Positions 1 through 9,210 of a stretch of 64,000 nt of DNA are shown here, in pieces. Location of the stretch: the NCBI GenBank assembly GCA_022495995.1, contig JAFEMH010001458.1, positions 310,001 to 374,000 of the forward strand. The letters are read 5' to 3'. This stretch comes from Adenophora triphylla var. japonica (Eukaryota; Streptophyta; Magnoliopsida; Asterales; Campanulaceae). The notes under the pieces were generated by a model, which was not told the origin of the DNA, did not search any database, and was given only the letters and a program-made list of their open reading frames with translations. Made by a program: the position numbers and the translations under genes. Every line of letters starts with the position of its first letter. Positions within the stretch are counted from its first letter, which is position 1.

Positions 1-882
1 AGCTTAGAATATAATATAACATTCTGTATGAAATTCTTCTATAAAGAGCCTCTATCTTTGTAAATATTAAAGGTTGATAAGATGAATAATACTAGCAATT
101 GGACACAACTTATCTTACATTTAATAAAGGAATGTTGAAAAGCATAAGATCGACTCACTCATATGAATGATTGCATCCGGCACATTGTATTGAGCTGAGT
201 GAGACTTTTTACTTGTAGCCAGAAGGGTGCTAGAGTAAAATATTTGATATCGTCTTGACTAGGTCAAGATGGGATCGAATTAAAAAATGGGCCGATATGA
301 TCTTGATATCATAATAGCATGGGTACTATTCAGGATATGAGAACTCATTTAGACATTTGAAGAGCGAAATAATGAGATCTTGGGTTAAGCCCTGATGATG
401 TTCGTTATTGAGATTGCATCTAAGCTAAAATCCTTACGGTGCTAATGACCTAATGAGTGGCGAACACAAATAAGGTTTTTTCTTTACATAAAAAGACAAC
501 CGCTTTAGCATGTGTTTCATATCACGTGTATCAAAACAACCAACAAGGATGAGTTAGTAAATCCCTGCTCCCTCATTGTACCAATCTTTTCAAGGCATGT
601 CAAGCCCTCGCTTTGTACTCATTTGCAACTTTGGACTATATAATTTAGTGAAGATGTCCCTACTTTAGCTTGTTGCCTTTGTTTTTTCATGGCAGAACAT
701 ACTCTAAGGGACATGACTTAGAAAAAAATAGCTCTAAATTAAAGCAATATATGTGCATAAGGAAACATACAGGTTGCAATCTTAAATCTACATGTATTCA
801 AACTCGTCCCTAACGCCAAACAGATAGCTAAAATGCCAGCCAATAACAATAAAAAAGGAATCAGTGAATAATATTTTCATAC
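1..882. other. Intron or flank of the TSSC4-like gene; no exon recognised
   Basis: This stretch lies downstream of the minus-strand exon 883-1269, so it should be intron 1 of that gene. I read both strands for the expected second exon and saw no convincing open stretch with acceptor and donor sites. The sequence is AT-rich with no repeat that I recognise. The remaining exons probably lie beyond the left edge. Confidence 0.4.
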
Positions 883-1269
883 CTCATTATCGAGAGTGCA
901 ATCCAAGCCAATCGAAGAACGAATATTCCATTCCTCCTCCTCATCATCATCATTCCCACCTTTACCTTTAGACCCGCTTTCAAATTGATCTTCGTCGTCT
1001 TCATCGTCGCTTGGATCTTCAAGCTTATTACGAGATCTTTTAGCAGTTACCTTGCGATCCTTGAAAAACAATCCTTGGAAGGAGGAAGAACAGGGGGTTT
1101 CGTCGTCTCGGTCGGGGTTATCCTTTCGGCGATTCCACTGTTGGCGCTCGACCTCATCGTCGGTCAGGGACCACAACGGGGCCATGGAGGGTGAGGGTGA
1201 GGATGAGGATTGTGACGAAGAAAGAGATCCAAAGATTTTATCAACTCTGCCTTTGAAGCTGTCTTCCAT
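883..1269 (-). CDS. TSSC4-like acidic protein, exon 1 (partial gene)
   Basis: This is a 129-codon first exon on the minus strand. It starts at an ATG (1269-1267) and ends at a clean donor, GAG then GTATGA, at 883/882. The product begins MEDSFKGRVDKIFGSL, has a serine-rich stretch, then SLTDDEVERQQWNR, a basic patch (KVTAKRSRNK) and two strongly acidic runs. This layout resembles plant proteins annotated as TSSC4-like; TSSC4 is a U5 snRNP-associated factor in animals. The acidic/serine composition makes homology calls soft, and the assignment rests on the N-terminal motif alone. That this is a real exon is supported by the ATG, the donor site and the absence of stops. The C-terminal part is outside the window. 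Confidence 0.6.
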
Positions 1270-2929
1270 GGAATTATAATTTTGTGCAGACAGGATTCAG
1301 GAACTTACAGTTGAGAGGGTTTGGTTTTGTTTTGTTTTGAGCCTCTTCTTAAAAGGAATTGTTATTCACCTGAATACTCTCTTAATTCATTTTTTTTTCG
1401 AAAATGCCATGACATGACTATACTACCCTTCATTTATATCCGTAATTGTAATTGAATTTCTTCAACATTATTATCTATTATTAAATGCACCCGTGCAATA
1501 TTAAATTCCTCTTTCTCTTTCGTCTACCTATTAAATTTTCACATTCCCTAAATTTTCATCTCCCTTATACCATACAAACTTACATTTCTTACTTTCCCCC
1601 CGACCTCCATTACCGGTAAAAAGAAAACTATAATATGCGTGATAAGAGAATGGATAATGGATTTGATATTGTAATTGGTCGATCTAAGAATGTAAAAGAC
1701 TTTATTGAAATCCTTGAATCATGTGAGAATGAATATATATTTCAAATTAAATCAAAATACATTAAAACAAACCGTCAAACAAGTTAAGAATTAAATAAGT
1801 TAAACAATATTCAAATTTAATAGATATGACTAGGACGAAAAGTCAAAAGCCAACGAATTACATAAGTTAACCTATAATCGGTTGTTTGCCTATGAAAAAA
1901 TTAATATTCATTTTTGAATCCTTTACCGCCCTGGTATGTCCTCGGGTGTCCTTGAATTTGCAATTCTTCAATTTCTTTTCTATCAAACATATAGTTGGTC
2001 AACCATTGCTAAACGCGAGGGGTTCCAAAAAAACAACAATTTGAACAATAAATCTTTAATTAACCCAAAAAACAATGAAGATTGAGGGGAATTTAAGAAG
2101 TGAGAGCAAAATTACCTAGAAAAAATTGCAAAACCCGTTCTTTCATCACAATTTTTTTTCAGAAAATTTGAAAAATTTAAAAATGCCTATAACATGCAAT
2201 TCTAATCCTCTTAATATCAAGTCCCAGAAGGGTCAACTGTGGGGATGGTGAAAACAACGTTCTTTTATGTTTTCTTCCTGATCTCATTTTAATTTCGAGT
2301 TGCCATTATGTTATGTCATGAAGCATAAACTATGATTAAATATTCAAAGTTCGAGGAGTTCGGGGTTAATTTATAGTATTGGAAGCTAAAGGAGCATCAA
2401 TCCTACCCAATCTAATGATTGGTTTTGCTTCTAGGTATTATTAACTTGTTCAAATAAAGCAAAAATTAAGTAAAAGCATGCAAAACAAATTAGTTTTTAT
2501 TAGTTATTTGAGATGTTGGGTTAATGTGCTTTGAGACCATCTCCATAATTTGGATAGGCTATAGGTTTTCCCTCGATTTAATGAGATTATACTACTCTAA
2601 AAAGTCAATTAGAGGATGTGAGAAGAGAACAAAAAGTATAGTAAATTTACCTTGTGATTTTGAGCAATTCCAATGGATAGCATTGATAAAGGCTTGAGAT
2701 CTAACCTTGGGGGTATAATATGGACGAATTTGAGGGAGTGTTTTAGGATGTTTTGTGTTCTCTTTCAGTTAGAGAACTCACCAAAACGTGTGTAAGAGGA
2801 GTGTCAAGGGGAGACCTTGTATTTATACTCGTTCAATACTTGATGACCATGAAAAAGAGTAGCAAGCAAGGTAAGAATTAAATACTCGATTTAGAGAGAT
2901 TGATTGGAAGTCAAATCAATAAAGACATC
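1270..2929. other. Intergenic: 5' flank of the TSSC4-like gene, no gene seen
   Basis: The first 150 bases or so should hold the 5' leader and core promoter of the minus-strand gene, including a TTTTG-rich tract near 1320-1340. I see no second gene or clear transposon end. Near 1484 there is a CACCCGTGC motif that recalls a Helitron end, but no CTRRT terminus follows it. Confidence 0.4.
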
Positions 2930-3018
2930 GACTAAATCTGATCTAATATTTTTAATAAATTTTAGGGGGCATTGCCCTTTTTGCCTAAAAAAAAAAAGAA
3001 GACTAAATCTGATCTAAT
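2930..3018 (+). mobile_element. 53-bp poly-A retroposed fragment with 18-bp target duplication
   Basis: The 18-mer GACTAAATCTGATCTAAT occurs at 2930-2947 and again, perfectly, at 3001-3018. Between the copies lie 53 bases containing a small hairpin (GGGCA..TGCCC) and ending in an A-rich tail (A11 G AA). A long perfect target duplication plus a 3' A tail is the signature of LINE-machinery retroposition of a 5'-truncated RNA. The source RNA is not recognised. Confidence 0.7.
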
Positions 3019-3663
3019 CCCGGATCAATAAAGTAAGGGTCAATAAAGAGATCAAAACGGAGAAGGAAATTGAATCAGACTCACATTTTGTAGAGTACGA
3101 GACACGTAGTCTCGTACGAGACAAGCATCGCATATGTATTGTTTTGCCTTCTCTAGTTATTTTGTTATTCAGTTAAGTTCAAGATTAACGAAGTTAGTTA
3201 GAAACCTAACGAAACATGACGAAACTAATGAGTATTTATCAAAACATAAAGACGAGACAAAGAGTAGTGTAATCATGCATAATGAGTTCAAAATGGGGTG
3301 TCTACACTTTGACAATAATTTTATGAAAAACTAATTATCCCTATGCAATTATAAGTGTTGTTATTGATATTATTTCTAATAGTGAATCAATAATAATTTT
3401 TAAAATTGCATATGCATAACTAAGTTTTCAAAAAAGTTGTGATCAAAGTTTCATTGAAATAATTGTAAAAAATAAAAAATAAATTGGGTTTTTTTGGGTT
3501 GAAGAGAGAATATTAATTTAGGAAATTGGAGTAATAAAAAAAAATAGGAAAGGGAGAGACATTCTTATACTTTAGCAAGCTCATTTCTATGAGCTATCCT
3601 TGTCTGTGGCCCTTTGATTTTTTTCTACTATTCTCTCCCTCCCTCTCCCTCTCCCTCTCCCAC
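3019..3663. other. Intergenic AT-rich DNA, no gene seen
   Basis: A short open frame at 3134-3334 has no recognisable motif. The CCCTCT tract at 3636-3660 is a pyrimidine microsatellite next to the following MITE. Confidence 0.4.
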
Positions 3664-3936
3664 TAAGGGTCCGCTCCTGAGTTTTTTAGGGAGGTGAAGG
3701 GAGGTGAAGGGAAGGGAGGGGAAGGGAAGGGAGGGGGAGGAAATGGCGGCAGCATTTCTTTCCTCCCCAATCCGCGCACGAACGGGAAGATTGAAATGGA
3801 CGGAAATGAGCGCCTCATTTCCTTCCCTTTCCCTCCTCAAGAAAACTCAGGAGCACCATCAGTGAGGAAATTCTCCCACATTTCCTCCCTTTTCCTTCAC
3901 TCCCCCTCCATTTTTAGACTCGGGAGCGGACCCTAA
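3664..3936. mobile_element. Tourist-type (PIF/Harbinger) MITE
   Basis: A 267-bp element (3667-3933) is flanked on both sides by TAA (3664-3666 and 3934-3936), the target duplication typical of PIF/Harbinger. The terminal inverted repeats read GGGTCCGCTCCTGAG and, from the other end, GGGTCCGCTCCCGAG. The interior is purine-rich on the left (GGGAGGTGAAGG repeats) and pyrimidine-rich on the right, so most of the element could fold back on itself. Open frames in both directions here are composition artefacts. Confidence 0.85.
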
Positions 3937-4199
3937 GACTTTGTTAATGATTAATTTGTCCATTACCTTCTTTTAAATAATACGTTCCCATCATCAATTA
4001 ACAAACGAAAAAAGTCATGCCAAAGAGATTAGGAACAATATGTATATATGGTTGGCAGTTAAGATTAATTATAACTTGAAATTTTATTAAATTTTATGTA
4101 ATCAGATTGCATAATAGTTGGATAATATTAATGGGCGAGACTGCAAATGAGATGAATAAACGATTGTTCATACATCTCATATTACTAAAATCCTATTTT

Positions 4200-4588
4200 G
4201 GTTAAAGAATGGTTACTTATTCTCATGTCGGTTAGGAAAAGGAATAGTAATTTCATATCGGTTAGGAAGGGAAAAAATGAGTGTAACTCCCCAGTATAAA
4301 TAGGTTTCATTAGTTAGTGTTTTCATATAACTTGAGAGAGTTAGCATAGACCTACAATTTAGAGAGATAAATTGTATGTTTATATACGGTTGATGAGAAT
4401 ATTCAAGTGTGTTGAGAGATAGGGTGTCTCCATTCATTTAATATCAATAAAATAGTGAATTTATATTTTGGGTGGAGTAGGCTTTAAGCCGAACCACGGA
4501 ACTTTGCGTGTCTTGTCTTTGTTTCGTGTGCGTGTGTTATTTTGGTCTTTCTTGTTGCGATTTTTTGTATGGGTGAGCGATCCTAACA
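4200..4588 (+). repeat. Left LTR of the copia remnant (5' limit approximate)
   Basis: It ends ...CCTAACA directly before the primer binding site. A TATAAATAGG promoter box lies near 4295. Its left boundary is not visible as a TG terminus; the value is where similarity to the right LTR begins. Confidence 0.7.
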
Positions 4589-4590
4589 AA

Positions 4591-4608
4591 TGGTATCAGA
4601 GCTCTGGT
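4591..4608 (+). other. Primer binding site, tRNA-iMet type
   Basis: TGGTATCAGAGC, two bases after the LTR end, is the common copia/gypsy primer binding site complementary to the 3' end of initiator methionine tRNA. Confidence 0.85.
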
Positions 4609-5051
4609 TCAAGAGGAGAATTCGCATCAAGAAAAGTGAGCCAAAATCGAAGAAATAAGTTGCAGATTTTTGGTTCGTTTTTTTCCAGCACAACTATGGA
4701 AAAATAGGCGTAGTGTGTTCGTTCACCGTTGGATCGTGCTGATTTTTGGTGTGTTGCTTGGAGACTCGTGGATCTTTAATCTGAACGATGAAGATTAGAT
4801 TCAGAAGTGACTCAACACTCGTAACTGATTTCGGACAACAACAGTAGTTTTGAAGAAATTCATGTTTTGGGAAATATGAATAACGGGGGTTCAAGCTATC
4901 AAGTCATGGTCTTTGATCGGAAGATGAATTTCACAGTATGACAGATGGCAATCCAAGATGAGTTATGGTCTTGATGAAGCTTTGAAAGAGAATAAGCCGA
5001 AGGGAATGAAAGACGCGAATTGGGCTAAAAATTAAGAAGAGGGCTTCGAGT

Positions 5052-5520
5052 ATGATAAGGTTAACACTTGCTCCTGAAATTAAATTTAGTATTTTGAAGG
5101 AGACAACACCGAGGGGTATTTGGGAAAAACTTGCTATTATTTATGAGTCTAGGTCATTGACTAATCAGTTGTTCTTTAAAATGGATTTGCCTTGTTTGAA
5201 GTTTGATGAAACTTACATGACCATATTAATTCTTTCAATCAACTAGTATCTTGATTGTATAATGTTGATGAGACAATTAAAGATGAGTAGCAAGCTTTAT
5301 TATTGTTGGTTTTATTACCCAAGTTCTACAAGTCGTTTTTTGCAGACATTGTTGACATATATAACTACTTTAACACTTGATGATGTTGTTAAAACGTTGA
5401 GGGATAATGACAGGATAACGAGGAGTGATAGCTTCTCAAATGGGGACAAAATACTAGTTGCAGATGGTTCTGAAAGAGAAATGGGTAATAATCGTAGTGG
5501 CACAAAAAGGGAAAGCAAGG
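5052..5520 (+). pseudogene. copia gag remnant
   Basis: Pieces in more than one frame resemble the copia gag domain. One contains LKETTPRGIWEKLAIIYESR and a following FKMDLPCLKF; a later piece holds TLDDVVKTLRDNDRITRSD. Frameshifts and stops separate them, and the zinc knuckle expected before the protease is unrecognisable. It cannot encode a functional capsid protein. Confidence 0.75.
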
Positions 5521-5559
5521 TCTCAATTACGGGGAGATAGAGACATGAGTAAAATTGAG

Positions 5560-6000
5560 TGCTTATTGCGTTGCCCACAATTTCGTGAAGATACGAAGAG
5601 TTTGCGCAAATTAAAAAGAAAGAAAAAGGTTGATGAGGAAAATGCCAACACAGTTGATAGTGATGATGAAGACTTTCTACTGAAAGAGGCTATAGTTGCT
5701 GCTAATGTGATCGAAGAGAAGAAGACCGATTGGGTGTTAGATTCCGCTGCTTCAATGCGTATTTGTAAGGATCGAGCTATGTTTGACACTTTGAGATCAG
5801 AGGGAAATTTCAGAGAGATCAAAGTTGAGAATGAGCAGAAATTGAATATTGAAGGTGTTGGGAGTGTACACTTCAAGCTTCATGATGAGACTGTGAAAAC
5901 CACTTTGAATGTAAAGTATGTTTCTGGTGTGACTGCGAATTTGCTTTCACTAGTAGTATTGACATCCCGTGGATATAGGTATGTTGGAAGAGATTTTTAA
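5560..6000 (+). pseudogene. copia aspartic protease remnant
   Basis: One frame is open from 5458 to 6000 and contains DWVLDSAASMRICKDRAMFD, the region of the copia protease active site (a DSA variant of the usual DSG/DTG). It is followed by VENEQKLNIEGVGSVHFK and ANLLSL, in the order found in copia Gag-Pol. It stops at the right LTR, so integrase and RT were lost. Confidence 0.8.
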
Positions 6001-6002
6001 TT

Positions 6003-6346
6003 CACATATCGATTAGCAAGAGGAATAGTAATTTCATATCGGTTAGAAAGGGGAAAAGTGAGTGTGTCTCTCAATATAAATAGGCTTTACTAGTTAGGAT
6101 TTTCATAGAGAGTTAGCATAGATCTACAATTTGTAGAGAGAAGTTGTATGTTTTTATGTTGTTGGTAAGGATATTCAAGTGTGTTGAAAGAGAGGGTGTC
6201 TTCATTCTTGTAATATCGAAAAAATAGTGAATTTATATTTTGGATGGAGTAAGCTTTGAGTCGAACCATGAAACTTTGCGTGTCTTGTCTTTTGTTTTGT
6301 GTGAATGTGATATTTTGGTTTCTCTTGGTGCAAAGCGATCCTAACA
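6003..6346 (+). repeat. Right LTR of the copia remnant, 5' truncated
   Basis: It is colinear with the left LTR from the GGAATAGTAATTTCATATCG segment to the terminal CCTAACA. Substitutions and small indels are frequent, which implies an old insertion. Its first bases are missing at the junction with protease. Confidence 0.75.
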
Positions 6347-6454
6347 AGTTGTACACAAATTCAGAGTTCATCAAATGTTTGATTGCATCTCAAGCACTAT
6401 TCAAGAAGCAAATAAATTTGGAGGGGTCATTTAAGAATAAACTTTTATAATATA

Positions 6455-6667
6455 CTCCCTCCGACCCATTTGAAGCTTCACCTTTTACTAAAACGGGTGA
6501 CTCGTTAAAGCTTTACATTTCCTAAAATGACAAAGAATCTTTACTATTTTACCGACTCATTCTCTTTCTTATTTCACTTTTATACTCACAATATTTTCTC
6601 CACTAACCTTTTTTCTTAATTTACGTGCTCCTTCAAAATGGTGAAGCAATAAATGGGACGGAGGGAG
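6455..6667. mobile_element. Stowaway MITE
   Basis: Terminal inverted repeats CTCCCTCCGACCC and GGGACGGAGGGAG are bordered by TA on both sides. Length 213 bp. This is the canonical Tc1/mariner-derived Stowaway structure. Confidence 0.9.
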
Positions 6668-6669
6668 TA

Positions 6670-7475
6670 TATTGATATAGAAGAAAATGTTGTTGAAAAA
6701 GAAATGGCAAGTAGTCAAAAGTGAAACCTGCATAGGGTATAGTCATCTTTTTTAAAGTTTCCATCTTTCTTTCACTTTTCCATTTGATTTACAAAGCTCT
6801 TCCAGATCTGTCTTTGTTCTTGTTTATTTTAATTGTTCATCACAACTTTCCCTCTCTTTCTTGAATAAAATTTCCCGAGAAAATGCTAAAAGTGATGTAT
6901 ATGCTGTGTTTGTATCGAGTGCTTCCCCACTATGACTAATAATATTAGTTCATTAAACTTCTCCACAGTAGCAGTAAAAGGGCAAATCCCGGTCCGCTAA
7001 GCTCTTCCCGTCAAGCGAAATTGAGAGATGGAACCATTTGCTAAAAATAAAAAAACCCAATTTATTTAATAATGTCTCTTTACTGAATACTAGTAATTGA
7101 TAATGTTTTTGTTGTGAGTTTATAATATGAATATTATATTCACAATGTACAAAAATCACAGGGAGACCTAAATTTCAATGCTTTGCTTTCCATTCATTTA
7201 TGGTTAAAATATATTTTATTTTTACTAATAATATTCAATTTTTTTATTAATGAATAATTTAATATATTATAAGAGTGACATTTGAAAGCACTAGAAACTG
7301 ATAGATGTGAAGTGGGGAAGAATCTAAAAAGAAGCTTAAAGTTTATAAGTGGAGCCAAGTGTTTGTATTGGTATTGGTGGGTTTTCTCGGATAAACCCTT
7401 TAATTCTTTGGCTACCCTACTTATTCCAATCTACATTACTTTAGAATGATTATGAAGAGGTGAATTTTTTTCAGT
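6670..7475. other. Intergenic, no gene seen
   Basis: AT-rich DNA with no long open frame of recognisable content on either strand and no recognisable transposon ends. Confidence 0.4.
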
Positions 7476-7661
7476 ATTATTGACGGTGTTCTAAGAGATT
7501 CCGTCTAAGGACATCTAGGTTTCGTCTTAGGTCCCTCTCTAACGTCTAGTTCTAAGTCCCACCTAGGTCTCGACTAATCCCGATTAATTTCCGTCTAGGC
7601 GCTAGGCCCGACTTCATCGCCTAACATTCGCCTAGCGCTTTTTAGAACCTTGATTATTGAC
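7476..7661. mobile_element. Short MITE with 9-bp target duplication (Mutator-like)
   Basis: ATTATTGAC occurs at 7476-7484 and 7653-7661 and brackets a 168-bp insert. The insert starts GGTGTTCTAAGAG and ends CTTTTTAGAACCTTG, giving imperfect inverted ends (GGTTCTAAAAAG read from the right). Internally it repeats variants of GTCTAGG and CGCCTAGCG. A 9-bp duplication suggests Mutator; hAT is an alternative. Confidence 0.65.
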
Positions 7662-7944
7662 CTTATTATAATAATTTATGTAGAATAATATATGTAAATT
7701 GTAAATTATGTTTTTTAATAAATAATTGCAGGCCTCTCCTCTCCTAATCCTAGTATATTTCACATAATTATTTTTAGATCAATGGCTCACCTTTTGGATT
7801 GGGTTCATTCAAATATAAATTCATAAGTGAATTTAATGTTACTTTTAAAAAAAATAGTTCAATTAATTTATTTGTCTTAATTTATAATAAAAAAATGTTA
7901 GTTATTAATATATCTTCACATTAAATATATATTATATGTGCACT

Positions 7945-8424
7945 TATTTTTAAAAGCCAAAATCTTACAAAAAAACGTATTTTTCCTTAAAATTAGAAAA
8001 AATGTATTTTGTTTCTCTCGCTATGCCAAACAAGTGCCAGTGTTAGTAACAAAGTGCCAGTGTAAAAAAAGTGTCAGTGTGAGTGTAACAAAGTGCCAGT
8101 GTAAAAAAGTGCTAGTGCATGTATATTAAGTGCCTGTGTAAAAAGTGTCATTGTTAGTGTAACAAAGTGTCATGCCAGTGTAAAAAAATATCAGTATAAA
8201 AAAGTGTCAGTGCATGTATATTAAGTGCCAGTGTTAGTGTAACAAAGTGCCAGTGCACGTATATTAAGTGCCAGTGTATAAAAGTGCCAGTTTAGTGTAA
8301 CAAAGTGTCAGTGTAAAAAAATGTCAGTGTCAGTGTTAGTGTTATTAAGTGCCAGTGTAAAAATGATTTTTTCTAAGCTAAAAAAAAACGCGTTTTTTGT
8401 AAGAAGAAACTCTTTTTAAAAATA
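7945..8424. mobile_element. Foldback element enclosing a GTGCCAGTGT minisatellite
   Basis: The left arm (7945 to about 8010) and right arm (about 8360-8424) are inverted copies: both read inward TTATTTTTAAAAG, then CTTACAAAAAACG, then TTAGAAAAAAT. Between them, about 8032-8362 is filled with irregular tandem copies of AAGTGCCAGTGTAAAA variants joined by TTAGTGTAAC. It has no coding content. The structure fits a foldback or MULE-type MITE with an internal variable-number repeat. Confidence 0.7.
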
Positions 8425-8486
8425 ATTAATTAATTAAAAATATTAAATATAGTTTCAATGAATGATTTTTCGTAAATCTCTTATTA

Positions 8487-8765
8487 CTCCCTCCATCCGC
8501 TATAAAGTTCACAATTACTGTTTACACGCAAATTAAGAAAAAAGTTAGTGGAGTAAGTGTTGTGAGTATGAAAAGTGAGGTTGGAGAGAAAAAATGGGGT
8601 AGGAAATAGTGATTTGATTGGTGTTATGAGTATAAAAGTAAAGTAGGAGAGAGAATCAGTAGATGACATAGCAAATTTTTTTTTGTCATTTTAGAAAGTG
8701 TGCGATTTGTAATGAAACGCCCAATAAAAAAGTGTGCAGGTCGTAGCAGGACAGGACAGAGAGAA
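8487..8765. mobile_element. Stowaway MITE, diverged
   Basis: The left end is CTCCCTCCATCC after TA and the right end GGACAGAGAGAA before TA. The interior contains the GTTGTGAGTATAAAAGTAAAGTAGGAGAGAGAA type of segment found in the other Stowaways here. Length 279 bp. Confidence 0.8.
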
Positions 8766-9210
8766 TATTTGAAGCCGAAAAAATTGTAAAAAAAAAAGAA
8801 AAAGAAAAAGAAAAACAGTGTCCGTCTTGTCAAAATGAGTTTACATTTACTTTGATCAAAGGACTAAACATTTTGAAATCCATTTTCTTTTCCTTGTAGG
8901 CAACAAAACTCTCCCCTAATTCTCTGTACTGTCTTCTACTATTAGGGTTTCTCTCCCCAAAACTGATGTTTTTCTAGGGTTCTGCACCTTTTACTCTACT
9001 TTCTGGTACTCACAATTTCAGATTGTTTTTCAGTTTCAAAATCTGGAATTGGCTCATACAGTCGTCAAATCGAGAGATCTTGTTTCTTTTTTACAGCATC
9101 CTTGCTAGTACAAGAAGATCGTGCAGCATCAATGTCATTTCAATCTTCGTTACTGACTGACTGACTGACTGACAGTCCGACATTGTAAATCAATTCCAAA
9201 TTTGTTAAAC
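8766..9210 (+). promoter_or_regulatory. Probable promoter and 5' leader of the AGD gene
   Basis: This segment directly precedes the AGD start codon. It contains pyrimidine-rich leader-like DNA (TTAGGGTTTCTCTCCCC at about 8942) typical of plant 5' untranslated regions, and a (CTGA)n microsatellite at about 9150-9172. No clear TATA box was found, so the transcription start is not placed. Confidence 0.5.

Larger units (their letters stand above)
4200..6346 (+). mobile_element. Ty1/copia retrotransposon remnant, pol deleted
   Basis: Two diverged direct repeats of about 345-390 bp (near 4200-4588 and 6003-6346) both end in GATCCTAACA and share a TATAAATAGG box and the segment ATATTCAAGTGTGTTG. 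They flank 1.4 kb holding gag and protease remains. Integrase, RT and RNase H are missing: protease runs almost directly into the right LTR, which has lost its first bases. I could not find a convincing target duplication. Confidence 0.8.

Noticed and set aside
1475..1500. Possible second Helitron end (CACCCGTGC)
   Set aside because: No proper hairpin stem and no CTRRT terminus next to it.
3628..3840. Open frame across the Tourist MITE
   Set aside because: Encodes only the purine/pyrimidine low-complexity arms of the element.
4116..4120. AGTTG as target duplication of the copia remnant
   Set aside because: It matches the bases after the right LTR, but the left LTR similarity starts about 90 bases later and no TG terminus is at that point.
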